64,000 bases of DNA, from positions 1 to 64,000 of the forward strand of contig NW_027506876.1 of the NCBI RefSeq assembly GCF_052324685.1, in the 5' to 3' direction. Positions 23,575 to 35,512 of this stretch are shown one piece after another. Below the pieces are notes generated by a model that ran no database searches, was not told the DNA's origin, and saw only the letters and a program-made list of their open reading frames with translations. How positions within the stretch are numbered: the stretch's first letter is position 1; the number at the start of each line of letters is the position of its first letter. This DNA comes from Brachyhypopomus gauderio (lineage: Eukaryota > Chordata > Actinopteri > Gymnotiformes > Hypopomidae). Made by a program: the position numbers and the translations under genes.

Positions 23575-24013
23575 TGCTTCTTGATAGAATGGCAAACACA
23601 CCACTGCTGTTTAGTGGTTTGTTGCCAGTGTAAAGGCTATCAGGGAGCTCTTCCCTTTAGATCCTCAAAGTAAGCTGTCAGTCTCATGTGATAGATACAG
23701 GAATGTTCTAAATCGCCATGTACCTTGATAGCAGTACTAATGCAGCCGGTTCAATCAAAATGAAACTCAGTGGAAACTTACCTGGTGCTTTGTCATGTTG
23801 TCTCCCAACGTAGAAAACTCATGCTACTCGGTTGATTTGTAGACGTTTGTGTTATAAAGGGATCGAATGATGTCAACATTTGGGGTTTGGATGTGAATGT
23901 TTTGTCTTAAAGCAGAGTAGACCTACTGCTTAGCCATTGTTGACATGATGACTTCCATGCTCTGATTGTATGAGGAAATGCCCACGAGAGATGTGCCCAT
24001 TCAGACAAGCAAG

Positions 24014-24086
24014 GTTTCTGTAGTGTAGTGGTCATCACGTTCGCCTTACACGCGAAAGGTCCCTGGTTCGATACCAAGCAGAAACA
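24014..24086 (+). tRNA. tRNA-Val(TAC), A64 variant
   Basis: C50-A64 mismatch; twin of 21968. Confidence 0.9.
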
Positions 24087-24525
24087 TGCTTCTTGATAGA
24101 ATGGCAAACACACCACTGCTGTTTAGTGGTTTGTTGCCAGTGTAAAGGCTATCAGGGAGCTCTTCCCTTTAGATCCTCAAAGTAAGCTGTCAGTCTCATG
24201 TGATAGATACAGGAATGTTCTAAATCGCCATGTACCTTGATAGCAGTACTAATGCAGCCGGTTCAATCAAAATGAAACTCAGTGGAAACTTACCTGGTGC
24301 TTTGTCATGTTGTCTCCCAACGTAGAAAACTCATGCTACTCGGTTGATTTGTAGACGTTTGTGTTATAAAGGGATCGAATGATGTCAACATTTGGGGTTT
24401 GGATGTGAATGTTTTGTCTTAAAGCAGAGTAGACCTACTGCTTAGCCATTGTTGACATGATGACTTCCATGCTCTGATTGTATGAGGAAATGCCCACGAG
24501 AGATGTGCCCATTCCGACATGCAAG

Positions 24526-24598
24526 GTTTCTGTAGTGTAGTGGTCATCACGTTCGCCTCACACGCGAAAGGTCCCTGGTTCGATACCAGGCAGAAACA
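24526..24598 (+). tRNA. tRNA-Val(CAC), intact
   Basis: All stems pair; 2046 bp from its twin at 22480. Confidence 0.95.
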
Positions 24599-25035
24599 TG
24601 CTTCTTGATAGAATGACAAACACCACTGCTGTTTAGTGGTTTGTTGCCAGTGTAAAGGCTATCAGGGAGCTCTTCCCTTTAGATCCTCAAAGTAAGCTGT
24701 CAGTCTCATGTGATCGATACAGGAATGTTCTAAATCGCCATGTACCTTGATAGCAGTACTAATGCAGCCGGTTCAATCAAAATGAAACTCAGTGGAAACT
24801 TGCCTGGTGCTTTGTCATGTTGTCTCCCAACGTAGAAAACTCATGCTACTCGGTTGATTTGTAGACGTTTGTGTTATAAAGGGATCGAATGATGTCAACA
24901 TTTGGGGTTTGGATGTGAATGTTTTGTCTTAAAGCAGAGTAGACCTACTGCTTAGCCATTGTTGACATGATGACTTCCATGCTGTGATTGTATGAGGAAA
25001 TGCCCATGAGAGATGTGCCCATTCAGACAAGCAAG

Positions 25036-25108
25036 GTTTCTGTAGTGTAGTGGTCATCACTTTCGCCTTACACGCGAAAGGTCCCTGGTTCGATACCAAG
25101 CAGAAGCA
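25036..25108 (+). tRNA. tRNA-Val(TAC), T26/A64/G71 variant
   Basis: As 22990, with the flank marker CCCATGAGAG shared only with 30152 (offset 5116). Confidence 0.86.
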
Positions 25109-25547
25109 TGCTTCTTGATAGAATGGCAAACACACCACTGCTGTTTAGTGGTTTGTTGCCAGTGTAAAGGCTATCAGGGAGCTCTTCCCTTTAGATCCTC
25201 AAAGTAAGCTGTCAGTCTCATGTGATAGATACAGGAATGTTCTAAATCGCCATGTACCTTGATAGCAGTACTAATGCAGCCGGTTCAATCAAAATGAAAC
25301 TCAGTGGAAACTTACCTGGTGCTTTGTCATGTTGTCTCCCAACGTAGAAAACTCATGCTACTCGGTTGATTTGTAGACGTTTGTGTTATAAAGGGATCGA
25401 ATGATGTCAACATTTGGGGTTTGGATGTGAATGTTTTGTCTTAAAGCAGAGTAGACCTACTGCTTAGCCATTGTTGACATGATGACTTCCATGCTCTGTT
25501 TGTATGAGGAAATGCCCACGAGAGATGTGCCCATTCAGACATGCAAG

Positions 25548-25620
25548 GTTTCTGTAGTGTAGTGGTCATCACGTTCGCCTCACACGCGAAAGGTCCCTGG
25601 TTCGATACCAGGCAAAAACA
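25548..25620 (+). tRNA. tRNA-Val(CAC), A68 variant
   Basis: C5-A68 mismatch; T5 tail; flank marker CTGTTTGTATG shared only with 30664. Confidence 0.9.
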
Positions 25621-26059
25621 TGCTTTTTGATAGAATGGCAAACACACCACTGCTGTTTAGTGGTTTGTTGCCAGTGTAAAGGCCATCAGGGAGCTCTTCC
25701 CTTTAGATCCTCAAAGTAAGCTGTCAGTCTCATGTGATAGATACAGGAATGTTCTAAATCGCCATGTACCTTGATAGCAGTACTAATGCAGCCGGTTCAA
25801 TCAAAATGAAACTCAGTGGAAACTTACCTGGTGCTTTGTCGTGTTGTCTCCCAACGTAGAAAACTCATGCTACTCGGTTGATTTGTAGACGTTTGTGTTA
25901 TAAAGGGATCGAATGATGTCAACATTTGGGGTTTGGATGTGAATGTTTTGTCTTAAAGCAGAGTAGACCTACTGCTTAGCCATTGTTGACATGATGACTT
26001 CCATGCTCTGATTCTATGAGGAAATGCCCACGAGAGATGTGCCCATTCAGACAAGCAAG

Positions 26060-26132
26060 GTTTCTGTAGTGTAGTGGTCATCACGTTCGCCTTACACGCG
26101 AAAGGTCCCTGGTTCGATACCAGGCAGAAACA
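26060..26132 (+). tRNA. tRNA-Val(TAC), intact
   Basis: All stems pair; GATTCTATG flank. Confidence 0.95.
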
Positions 26133-26571
26133 TGCTTCTTGATAGAATGGCAAACACACCACTGCTGTTTAGTGGTTTGTTGCCAGTGTAAAGGCTATCA
26201 GGGAGCTCTTCCCTTTAGATCCTCAAAGTAAGCTGTCAGTCTCATGTGATAGATACAGGAATGTTCTAAATCGCCATGTACCTTGATAGCAGTACTAATG
26301 CAGCCGGTTCAATCAAAATGAAACTCAGTGGAAACTTACCTGGTGCTTTGTCATGTTGTCTCCCAACGTAGAAAACTCATGCTACTCGGTTGATTTGTAG
26401 ACGTTTGTGTTATAAAGGGATCGAATGATGTCAACATTTGGGGTTTGGATGTGAATGTTTTGTCTTAAAGCAGAGTAGACCTACTGCTTAGCCATTGTTG
26501 ACATGATGACTTCCATGCTCTGATTGTATGAGGAAATGCCCACGAGAGATGTGCCCATTCAGACAAGCAAG

Positions 26572-26644
26572 GTTTCTGTAGTGTAGTGGTCATCACGTTC
26601 GCCTTACACGCGAAAGGTCCCTGGTTCGATACCAAGCAGAAACA
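26572..26644 (+). tRNA. tRNA-Val(TAC), A64 variant
   Basis: C50-A64 mismatch. Tail CTTCTTG. Confidence 0.9.
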
Positions 26645-27083
26645 TGCTTCTTGATAGAATGGCAAACACACCACTGCTGTTTAGTGGTTTGTTGCCAGTG
26701 TAAAGGCTATCAGGGAGCTCTTCCCTTTAGATCCTCAAAGTAAGCTGTCAGTCTCATGTGATAGATACAGGAATGTTCTAAATCGCCATGTACCTTGATA
26801 GCAGTACTAATGCAGCCGGTTCAATCAAAATGAAACTCAGTGGAAACTTACCTGGTGCTTTGTCATGTTGTCTCCCAACGTAGAAAACTCATGCTACTCG
26901 GTTGATTTGTAGACGTTTGTGTTATAAAGGGATCGAATGATGTCAACATTTGGGGTTTGGATGTGAATGTTTTGTCTTAAAGCAGAGTAGACCTACTGCT
27001 TAGCCATTGTTGACATGATGACTTCCATGCTCTGATTGTATGAGGAAATGCCCACGAGAGATGTGCCCATTCCGACATGCAAG

Positions 27084-27156
27084 GTTTCTGTAGTGTAGTG
27101 GTCATCACGTTCGCCTCACACGCGAAAGGTCCCTGGTTCGATACCAGGCAGAAACA
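27084..27156 (+). tRNA. tRNA-Val(CAC), intact
   Basis: All stems pair; CATTCCGACATG flank. Confidence 0.95.
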
Positions 27157-27593
27157 TGCTTCTTGATAGAATGACAAACACCACTGCTGTTTAGTGGTTT
27201 GTTGCCAGTGTAAAGGCTATCAGGGAGCTCTTCCCTTTAGATCCTCAAAGTAAGCTGTCAGTCTCATGTGATCGATACAGGAATGTTCTAAATCGCCATG
27301 TACCTTGATAGCAGTACTAATGCAGCCGGTTCAATCAAAATGAAACTCAGTGGAAACTTGCCTGGTGCTTTGTCATGTTGTCTCCCAACGTAGAAAACTC
27401 ATGCTACTCGGTTGATTTGTAGACGTTTGTGTTATAAAGGGATCGAATGATGTCAACATTTGGGGTTTGGATGTGAATGTTTTGTCTTAAAGCAGAGTAG
27501 ACCTACTGCTTAGCCATTGTTGACATGATGACTTCCATGCTGTGATTGTATGAGGAAATGCCCACGAGAGATGTGCCCATTCAGACAAGCAAG

Positions 27594-27666
27594 GTTTCTG
27601 TAGTGTAGTGGTCATCACTTTCGCCTTACACGCGAAAGGTCCCTGGTTCGATACCAAGCAGAAGCA
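27594..27666 (+). tRNA. tRNA-Val(TAC), T26/A64/G71 variant
   Basis: As 22990. Tail CTTCTTG. Confidence 0.86.
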
Positions 27667-28105
27667 TGCTTCTTGATAGAATGGCAAACACACCACTGCT
27701 GTTTAGTGGTTTGTTGCCAGTGTAAAGGCTATCAGGGAGCTCTTCCCTTTAGATCCTCAAAGTAAGCTGTCAGTCTCATGTGATAGATACAGGAATGTTC
27801 TAAATCGCCATGTACCTTGATAGCAGTACTAATGCAGCCAGTTCAATCAAAATGAAACTCAGTGGAAACTTACCTGGTGCTTTGTCATGTTGTCTCCCAA
27901 CGTAGAAAACTCATGCTACTCGGTTGATTTGTAGACGTTTGTGTTATAAAGGGATCGAATGATGTCAACATTTGGGGTTTGGATGTGAATGTTTTGTCTT
28001 AAAGCAGAGTAGACCTACTGCTTAGCCATTGTTGACATGATGACTTCCATGCTCTGATTCTATGAGGAAATGCCCACGAGAGATGTGCCCATTCAGACAA
28101 GCAAG

Positions 28106-28178
28106 GTTTCTGTAGTGTAGTGGTCATCACGTTCGCCTTACACGCGAAAGGTCCCTGGTTCGATACCAGGCAGAAACA
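28106..28178 (+). tRNA. tRNA-Val(TAC), intact
   Basis: All stems pair; GATTCTATG flank. Confidence 0.95.
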
Positions 28179-28617
28179 TGCTTCTTGATAGAATGGCAAA
28201 CACACCACTGCTGTTTAGTGGTTTGTTGCCAGTGTAAAGGCTATCAGGGAGCTCTTCCCTTTAGATCCTCAAAGTAAGCTGTCAGTCTCATGTGATAGAT
28301 ACAGGAATGTTCTAAATCGCCATGTACCTTGATAGCAGTACTAATGCAGCCAGTTCAATCAAAATGAAACTCAGTGGAAACTTACCTGGTGCTTTGTCAT
28401 GTTGTCTCCCAACGTAGAAAACTCATGCTACTCGGTTGATTTGTAGACGTTTGTGTTATAAAGGGATCGAATGATGTCAACATTTGGGGTTTGGATGTGA
28501 ATGTTTTGTCTTAAAGCAGAGTAGACCTACTGCTTAGCCATTGTTGACATGATGACTTCCATGCTCTGATTGTATGAGGAAATGCCCACGAGAGATGTGC
28601 CCATTCAGACAAGCAAG

Positions 28618-28690
28618 GTTTCTGTAGTGTAGTGGTCATCACGTTCGCCTTACACGCGAAAGGTCCCTGGTTCGATACCAAGCAGAAACA
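28618..28690 (+). tRNA. tRNA-Val(TAC), A64 variant
   Basis: C50-A64 mismatch. Confidence 0.9.
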
Positions 28691-29129
28691 TGCTTCTTGA
28701 TAGAATGGCAAACACACCACTGCTGTTTAGTGGTTTGTTGCCAGTGTAAAGGCTATCAGGGAGCTCTTCCCTTTAGATCCTCAAAGTAAGCTGTCAGTCT
28801 CATGTGATAGATACAGGAATGTTCTAAATCGCCATGTACCTTGATAGCAGTACTAATGCAGCCGGTTCAATCAAAATGAAACTCAGTGGAAACTTACCTG
28901 GTGCTTTGTCATGTTGTCTCCCAACGTAGAAAACTCATGCTACTCGGTTGATTTGTAGACGTTTGTGTTATAAAGGGATCGAATGATGTCAACATTTGGG
29001 GTTTGGATGTGAATGTTTTGTCTTAAAGCAGAGTAGACCTACTGCTTAGCCATTGTTGACATGATGACTTCCATGCTCTGATTGTATGAGGAAATGCCCA
29101 CGAGAGATGTGCCCATTCAGACAAGCAAG

Positions 29130-29202
29130 GTTTCTGCAGTGTAGTGGTCATCACGTTCGCCTTACACGCGAAAGGTCCCTGGTTCGATACCAGGCAGAAA
29201 CA
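29130..29202 (+). tRNA. tRNA-Val(TAC), C8 variant
   Basis: Invariant U8 replaced by C (GTTTCTGCAG start), which weakens the U8-A14 contact and the A-box start; stems intact. Twin at 33224. Confidence 0.88.
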
Positions 29203-29641
29203 TGCTTCTTGATAGAATGGCAAACACACCACTGCTGTTTAGTGGTTTGTTGCCAGTGTAAAGGCTATCAGGGAGCTCTTCCCTTTAGATCCTCAAAGTA
29301 AGCTGTCAGTCTCATGTGATAGATACAGGAATGTTCTAAATCGCCATGTACCTTGATAGCAGTACTAATGCAGCCGGTTCAATCAAAATGAAACTCAGTG
29401 GAAACTTACCTGGTGCTTTGTCATGTTGTCTCCCAACGTAGAAAACTCATGCTACTCGGTTGATTTGTAGACGTTTGTGTTATAAAGGGATCGAATGATG
29501 TCAACATTTGGGGTTTGGATGTGAATGTTTTGTCTTAAAGCAGAGTAGACCTACTGCTTAGCCATTGTTGACATGATGACTTCCATGCTCTGATTGTATG
29601 AGGAAATGCCCACGAGAGATGTGCCCATTCCGACATGCAAG

Positions 29642-29714
29642 GTTTCTGTAGTGTAGTGGTCATCACGTTCGCCTCACACGCGAAAGGTCCCTGGTTCGAT
29701 ACCAGGCAGAAACA
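29642..29714 (+). tRNA. tRNA-Val(CAC), intact
   Basis: All stems pair; twin at 33736 (offset 4094). Confidence 0.95.
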
Positions 29715-30151
29715 TGCTTCTTGATAGAATGACAAACACCACTGCTGTTTAGTGGTTTGTTGCCAGTGTAAAGGCTATCAGGGAGCTCTTCCCTTTAGAT
29801 CCTCAAAGTAAGCTGTCAGTCTCATGTGATCGATACAGGAATGTTCTAAATCGCCATGTACCTTGATAGCAGTACTAATGCAGCCGGTTCAATCAAAATG
29901 AAACTCAGTGGAAACTTGCCTGGTGCTTTGTCATGTTGTCTCCCAACGTAGAAAACTCATGCTACTCGGTTGATTTGTAGACGTTTGTGTTATAAAGGGA
30001 TCGAATGATGTCAACATTTGGGGTTTGGATGTGAATGTTTTGTCTTAAAGCAGAGTAGACCTACTGCTTAGCCATTGTTGACATGATGACTTCCATGCTG
30101 TGATTGTATGAGGAAATGCCCATGAGAGATGTGCCCATTCAGACAAGCAAG

Positions 30152-30224
30152 GTTTCTGTAGTGTAGTGGTCATCACTTTCGCCTTACACGCGAAAGGTCC
30201 CTGGTTCGATACCAAGCAGAAGCA
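30152..30224 (+). tRNA. tRNA-Val(TAC), T26/A64/G71 variant
   Basis: Twin of 25036 by the CCCATGAGAG marker. Confidence 0.86.
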
Positions 30225-30663
30225 TGCTTCTTGATAGAATGGCAAACACACCACTGCTGTTTAGTGGTTTGTTGCCAGTGTAAAGGCTATCAGGGAGCTC
30301 TTCCCTTTAGATCCTCAAAGTAAGCTGTCAGTCTCATGTGATAGATACAGGAATGTTCTAAATCGCCATGTACCTTGATAGCAGTACTAATGCAGCCGGT
30401 TCAATCAAAATGAAACTCAGTGGAAACTTACCTGGTGCTTTGTCATGTTGTCTCCCAACGTAGAAAACTCATGCTACTCGGTTGATTTGTAGACGTTTGT
30501 GTTATAAAGGGATCGAATGATGTCAACATTTGGGGTTTGGATGTGAATGTTTTGTCTTAAAGCAGAGTAGACCTACTGCTTAGCCATTGTTGACATGATG
30601 ACTTCCATGCTCTGTTTGTATGAGGAAATGCCCACGAGAGATGTGCCCATTCAGACATGCAAG

Positions 30664-30736
30664 GTTTCTGTAGTGTAGTGGTCATCACGTTCGCCTCACA
30701 CGCGAAAGGTCCCTGGTTCGATACCAGGCAAAAACA
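30664..30736 (+). tRNA. tRNA-Val(CAC), A68 variant
   Basis: Twin of 25548; C5-A68 mismatch; T5 tail. Confidence 0.9.
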
Positions 30737-31175
30737 TGCTTTTTGATAGAATGGCAAACACACCACTGCTGTTTAGTGGTTTGTTGCCAGTGTAAAGGCC
30801 ATCAGGGAGCTCTTCCCTTTAGATCCTCAAAGTAAGCTGTCAGTCTCATGTGATAGATACAGGAATGTTCTAAATCGCCATGTACCTTGATAGCAGTACT
30901 AATGCAGCCGGTTCAATCAAAATGAAACTCAGTGGAAACTTACCTGGTGCTTTGTCGTGTTGTCTCCCAACGTAGAAAACTCATGCTACTCGGTTGATTT
31001 GTAGACGTTTGTGTTATAAAGGGATCGAATGATGTCAACATTTGGGGTTTGGATGTGAATGTTTTGTCTTAAAGCAGAGTAGACCTACTGCTTAGCCATT
31101 GTTGACATGATGACTTCCATGCTCTGATTGTATGAGGAAATGCCCACGAGAGATGTGCCCATTCAGACATGCAAG

Positions 31176-31248
31176 GTTTCTGTAGTGTAGTGGTCATCAC
31201 GTTCGCCTCACACGCGAATGGTCCCTGGTTCGATATCAGGCAAAAACA
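31176..31248 (+). tRNA. tRNA-Val(CAC), T44/T61/A68 variant
   Basis: G53-T61 wobble closes the T stem, C5-A68 mismatch, A44 to T. T5 tail. B box reads GGTTCGATATC. Confidence 0.83.
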
Positions 31249-31687
31249 TGCTTTTTGATAGAATGGCAAACACACCACTGCTGTTTAGTGGTTTGTTGCC
31301 AGTGTAAAGGCCATCAGGGAGCTCTTCCCTTTAGATCCTCAAAGTAAGCTGTCAGTCTCATGTGATAGATACAGGAATGTTCTAAATCGCCATGTACCTT
31401 GATAGCAGTACTAATGCAGCCGGTTCAATCAAAATGAAACTCAGTGGAAACTTACCTGGTGCTTTGTCGTGTTGTCTCCCAACGTAGAAAACTCATGCTA
31501 CTCGGTTGATTTGTAGACGTTTGTGTTATAAAGGGATCGAATGATGTCAACATTTGGGGTTTGGATGTGAATGTTTTGTCTTAAAGCAGAGTAGACCTAC
31601 TGCTTAGCCATTGTTGACATGATGACTTCCATGCTCTGATTGTATGAGGAAATGCCCACGAGAGATGTGCCCATTCAGACAAGCAAG

Positions 31688-31760
31688 GTTTCTGTAGTGT
31701 AGTGGTCATCACGTTCGCCTTACACGCGAAAGGTCCCTGGTTCGATACCAGGCAGAAACA
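31688..31760 (+). tRNA. tRNA-Val(TAC), intact
   Basis: All stems pair; first of three intact TAC genes in a row. Tail CTTCTTG. Confidence 0.95.
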
Positions 31761-32199
31761 TGCTTCTTGATAGAATGACAAACACACCACTGCTGTTTAG
31801 TGGTTTGTTGCCAGTGTAAAGGCTATCAGGGAGCTCTTCCCTTTAGATCCTCAAAGTAAGCTGTCAGTCTCATGTGATAGATACAGGAATGTTCTAAATC
31901 GCCATGTACCTTGATAGCAGTACTAATGCAGCCGGTTCAATCAAAATGAAACTCAGTGGAAACTTACCTGGTGCTTTGTCATGTTGTCTCCCAACGTAGA
32001 AAACTCATGCTACTCGGTTGATTTGTAGACGTTTGTGTTATAAAGGGATCGAATGATGTCAACATTTGGGGTTTGGATGTGAATGTTTTGTCTTAAAGCA
32101 GAGTAGACCTACTGCTTAGCCATTGTTGACATGATGACTTCCATGCTCTGATTGTATGAGGAAATGCCCACGAGAGATGTGCCCATTCAGACAAGCAAG

Positions 32200-32272
32200 G
32201 TTTCTGTAGTGTAGTGGTCATCACGTTCGCCTTACACGCGAAAGGTCCCTGGTTCGATACCAGGCAGAAACA
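32200..32272 (+). tRNA. tRNA-Val(TAC), intact
   Basis: Identical to the preceding copy. Confidence 0.95.
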
Positions 32273-32711
32273 TGCTTCTTGATAGAATGACAAACACACC
32301 ACTGCTGTTTAGTGGTTTGTTGCCAGTGTAAAGGCTATCAGGGAGCTCTTCCCTTTAGATCCTCAAAGTAAGCTGTCAGTCTCATGTGATAGATACAGGA
32401 ATGTTCTAAATCGCCATGTACCTTGATAGCAGTACTAATGCAGCCGGTTCAATCAAAATGAAACTCAGTGGAAACTTACCTGGTGCTTTGTCATGTTGTC
32501 TCCCAACGTAGAAAACTCATGCTACTCGGTTGATTTGTAGACGTTTGTGTTATAAAGGGATCGAATGATGTCAACATTTGGGGTTTGGGTGTGAATGTTT
32601 TGTCTTAAAGCAGAGTAGACCTACTGCTTAGCCATTGTTGACATGATGACTTCCATGCTCTGATTGTATGAGGAAATGCCCACGAGAGATGTGCCCATTC
32701 AGACAAGCAAG

Positions 32712-32784
32712 GTTTCTGTAGTGTAGTGGTCATCACGTTCGCCTTACACGCGAAAGGTCCCTGGTTCGATACCAGGCAGAAACA
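32712..32784 (+). tRNA. tRNA-Val(TAC), intact
   Basis: All stems pair. Tail CTTCTTG. Confidence 0.95.
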
Positions 32785-33223
32785 TGCTTCTTGATAGAAT
32801 GGCAAACACACCACTGCTGTTTAGTGGTTTGTTGCCAGTGTAAAGGCTATCAGGGAGCTCTTCCCTTTAGATCCTCAAAGTAAGCTGTCAGTCTCATGTG
32901 ATAGATACAGGAATGTTCTAAATCGCCATGTACCTTGATAGCAGTACTAATGCAGCCGGTTCAATCAAAATGAAACTCAGTGGAAACTTACCTGGTGCTT
33001 TGTCATGTTGTCTCCCAACGTAGAAAACTCATGCTACTCGGTTGATTTGTAGACGTTTGTGTTATAAAGGGATCGAATGATGTCAACATTTGGGGTTTGG
33101 ATGTGAATGTTTTGTCTTAAAGCAGAGTAGACCTACTGCTTAGCCATTGTTGACATGATGACTTCCATGCTCTGATTGTATGAGGAAATGCCCACGAGAG
33201 ATGTGCCCATTCAGACAAGCAAG

Positions 33224-33296
33224 GTTTCTGCAGTGTAGTGGTCATCACGTTCGCCTTACACGCGAAAGGTCCCTGGTTCGATACCAGGCAGAAACA
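33224..33296 (+). tRNA. tRNA-Val(TAC), C8 variant
   Basis: Same U8-to-C change as 29130, 4094 bp (8 units) away. Confidence 0.88.
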
Positions 33297-33735
33297 TGCT
33301 TCTTGATAGAATGGCAAACACACCACTGCTGTTTAGTGGTTTGTTGCCAGTGTAAAGGCTATCAGGGAGCTCTTCCCTTTAGATCCTCAAAGTAAGCTGT
33401 CAGTCTCATGTGATAGATACAGGAATGTTCTAAATCGCCATGTACCTTGATAGCAGTACTAATGCAGCCGGTTCAATCAAAATGAAACTCAGTGGAAACT
33501 TACCTGGTGCTTTGTCATGTTGTCTCCCAACGTAGAAAACTCATGCTACTCGGTTGATTTGTAGACGTTTGTGTTATAAAGGGATCGAATGATGTCAACA
33601 TTTGGGGTTTGGATGTGAATGTTTTGTCTTAAAGCAGAGTAGACCTACTGCTTAGCCATTGTTGACATGATGACTTCCATGCTCTGATTGTATGAGGAAA
33701 TGCCCACGAGAGATGTGCCCATTCCGACATGCAAG

Positions 33736-33808
33736 GTTTCTGTAGTGTAGTGGTCATCACGTTCGCCTCACACGCGAAAGGTCCCTGGTTCGATACCAGG
33801 CAGAAACA
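33736..33808 (+). tRNA. tRNA-Val(CAC), intact
   Basis: Last uninterrupted gene before the hAT insertion; all stems pair. Confidence 0.95.
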
Positions 33809-34245
33809 TGCTTCTTGATAGAATGACAAACACCACTGCTGTTTAGTGGTTTGTTGCCAGTGTAAAGGCTATCAGGGAGCTCTTCCCTTTAGATCCTCAA
33901 AGTAAGCTGTCAGTCTCATGTGATCGATACAGGAATGTTCTAAATCGCCATGTACCTTGATAGCAGTACTAATGCAGCCGGTTCAATCAAAATGAAACTC
34001 AGTGGAAACTTACCTGGTGCTTTGTCATGTTGTCTCCCAACGTAGAAAACTCATGCTACTCGGTTGATTTGTAGACGTTTGTGTTATAAAGGGATCGAAT
34101 GATGTCAACATTTGGGGTTTGGATGTGAATGTTTTGTCTTAAAGCAGAGTAGACCTACTGCTTAGCCATTGTTGACATGATGACTTCCATGCTCTGATTG
34201 TATGAGGAAATGCCCACGAGAGATGTGCCCATTGAGACATGCAAG

Positions 34246-34283
34246 GTTTCTGTAGTGTAGTGGTCATCACGTTCGCCTCACAC
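34246..34283 (+). pseudogene. tRNA-Val(CAC), 5' part split by hAT
   Basis: Positions 1-38 of a CAC gene, ending inside the 3' side of the anticodon loop, where the hAT element starts. A box present; anticodon CAC included. Confidence 0.93.
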
Positions 34284-34721
34284 TAGTGTTGTCACGATAC
34301 TAAGAATTACAACTTCGATACGATACTTTAAAAAGTATTGAAATTCGATACGATTTTCGATACCAAAGTCAGATACTGTGCTCATTTCCGTTTTAAAGGC
34401 TTTTTATTTATTTTTTATAAACAAACAAATGAATATTGTATTTTGTTTCACAAATGTCAAATAAATAAAAGGTGTAGTCCCTACCACATTAAAACAGAAA
34501 AATAAATAATTGCACATTAATATAAATTAACATAAATAATAGTAGTGCACTCTGGAATTCACATTTAGAAGTTAAAAAAGGCTAGTGCAAAAAGTGTATT
34601 TTAAGTATACTTTAAACAACTTTAACTCTTTAAGTAACTAAAACTTCAGTATTCATAGATGATTGATCCATTGTAGTACGATCACTCTTTTTTTCTCCCT
34701 GTATGCTGTCGCACTTACGGC
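34284..34721 (-). other. hAT 3' non-coding segment
   Basis: AT-rich sequence between the left terminal repeat and the nested hAT MITE. Read on the minus strand it looks like 3' untranslated sequence ending in AATAAA. A 72-codon + strand frame starting at 34663 runs into the nested element and resembles nothing known. Confidence 0.5.
34403..34408 (-). promoter_or_regulatory. Polyadenylation signal AATAAA of the hAT element
   Basis: TTTATT on the + strand reads AATAAA in the transposase sense, about 120 bp from the element's 3' terminus. Confidence 0.45.
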
Positions 34722-34729
34722 TCTTAAAC

Positions 34730-35504
34730 CAGTGGTTCCCAAACTTTTTCTGCCATGCCCCCCTTTAGTAGATGAGAATATTTTTGCGCGCCCCCCCCCA
34801 TTACTGACTAGGGATGTGTTGAAAACTTACAAAAACAATAGGTTCACAACTTTGGTTAAACATGAAAAAAATAAACTGTAAGAAACCTTTTAAATGGTTC
34901 AAGAATTCTAAATATAATTTAAAATAAATAAGGAGATGAAATAAGAGAAACAGCAATACATATGCGGCTAGTTTGCAAGCGCAGACATCACGCAGAGCAC
35001 AAAGCATGTAACGGCCAGAAATATGTGTAGGCTACTGTCTCTTTAAGGGAGCGAGTGGAGCGCGCGTATGGAATATTGTTTTTTTTAGCTTTCTGCCGTA
35101 GACCGAGTCAGACCACTGCTCTTTATTTTATTTCTGTAAGTAACGCATTAAATGAGCTTTGGACAACTCACCAGTTCATGTATGAACAGTGAAGTATTGC
35201 TGGAGCCCAGGTTTATTTTGGTCAACCAGCAAATAAGTGGAATACCACCAGCGCGAGTATTAAGGTTGAACTAACTCCGAAAGGCAAGCAATACAAGCAT
35301 AGAATTTGACTGAATAGATCTGTTTTTATGGATCGGTCACATTGTCCCCGATACCCGATCTAGAATTTTTTCAGATATTAATATCGGAATCGGTGCATCC
35401 CTAATATTGACACATGTGCACGTTTTACTTTCAAGCTCCGCGCCCCCCCTGCAATAGCTCCGCGCCCCACCTAGGGGGCGCGCCCCCCACTTTGGGAACC
35501 ACTG
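34730..35504. mobile_element. Nested hAT (Charlie-like) non-autonomous element
   Basis: 775-bp insertion in the outer hAT, with a perfect 8-bp target-site duplication TCTTAAAC (34722-34729 and 35505-35512). Termini are CAGTGGTTCCCAAACTTTTT on the left and, read inward from the right, CAGTGGTTCCCAAAGTGG. These CAGTGGTTCCCAAA ends with C-rich subterminal tracts match widespread vertebrate hAT-Charlie MITEs. No transposase frame was seen. It is itself interrupted by another hAT-like element. Confidence 0.9.
34809..35403. mobile_element. Third-level hAT-like insertion
   Basis: The right end, read inward, is TAGGGATGCACCGATTCCGA, a common hAT terminus. The left end shares only TAGGGATG and then diverges. 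Flanks TTACTGAC (34801-34808) and ATATTGAC (35404-35411) agree at 6 of 8 positions, consistent with a decayed 8-bp target-site duplication. About 595 bp with no recognisable transposase; a short frame on the minus strand (34801-35007) looks random. The mismatched left terminus could mean internal rearrangement. Confidence 0.55.
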
Positions 35505-35512
35505 TCTTAAAC

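Larger units (their letters stand above)
1..34283 (+). repeat. Tandem tRNA-Val satellite array, left block
   Basis: About 67 head-to-tail units, each with one tRNA-Val gene. Spacing between successive tRNA starts is 512 bp, or 510 bp where one CA is missing from the CACACA-like tract just 3' of the tRNA. Units are highly similar and differ by recurring marker substitutions, both in the tRNA and in the spacer. TAC copies fill about 2.5-16 kb; CAC and TAC copies are interspersed elsewhere. No protein-coding gene is supported. Ended on the right by a hAT insertion. Confidence 0.97.

Noticed and set aside
29086-29301. 71-codon + strand frame in two units (also 33180-33395)
   Set aside because: It exists only because the C8 change removes a TAG inside the tRNA; no other copy has it.
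1-34283. CRISPR-like array
   Set aside because: The repeat unit is the whole ~512 bp including a eukaryotic tRNA gene; there are no short repeats with unique spacers and no cas genes.
34801-35007. 68-codon minus-strand frame in the nested hAT-like element
   Set aside because: Low-complexity hydrophobic translation with no domain, running across an element boundary.
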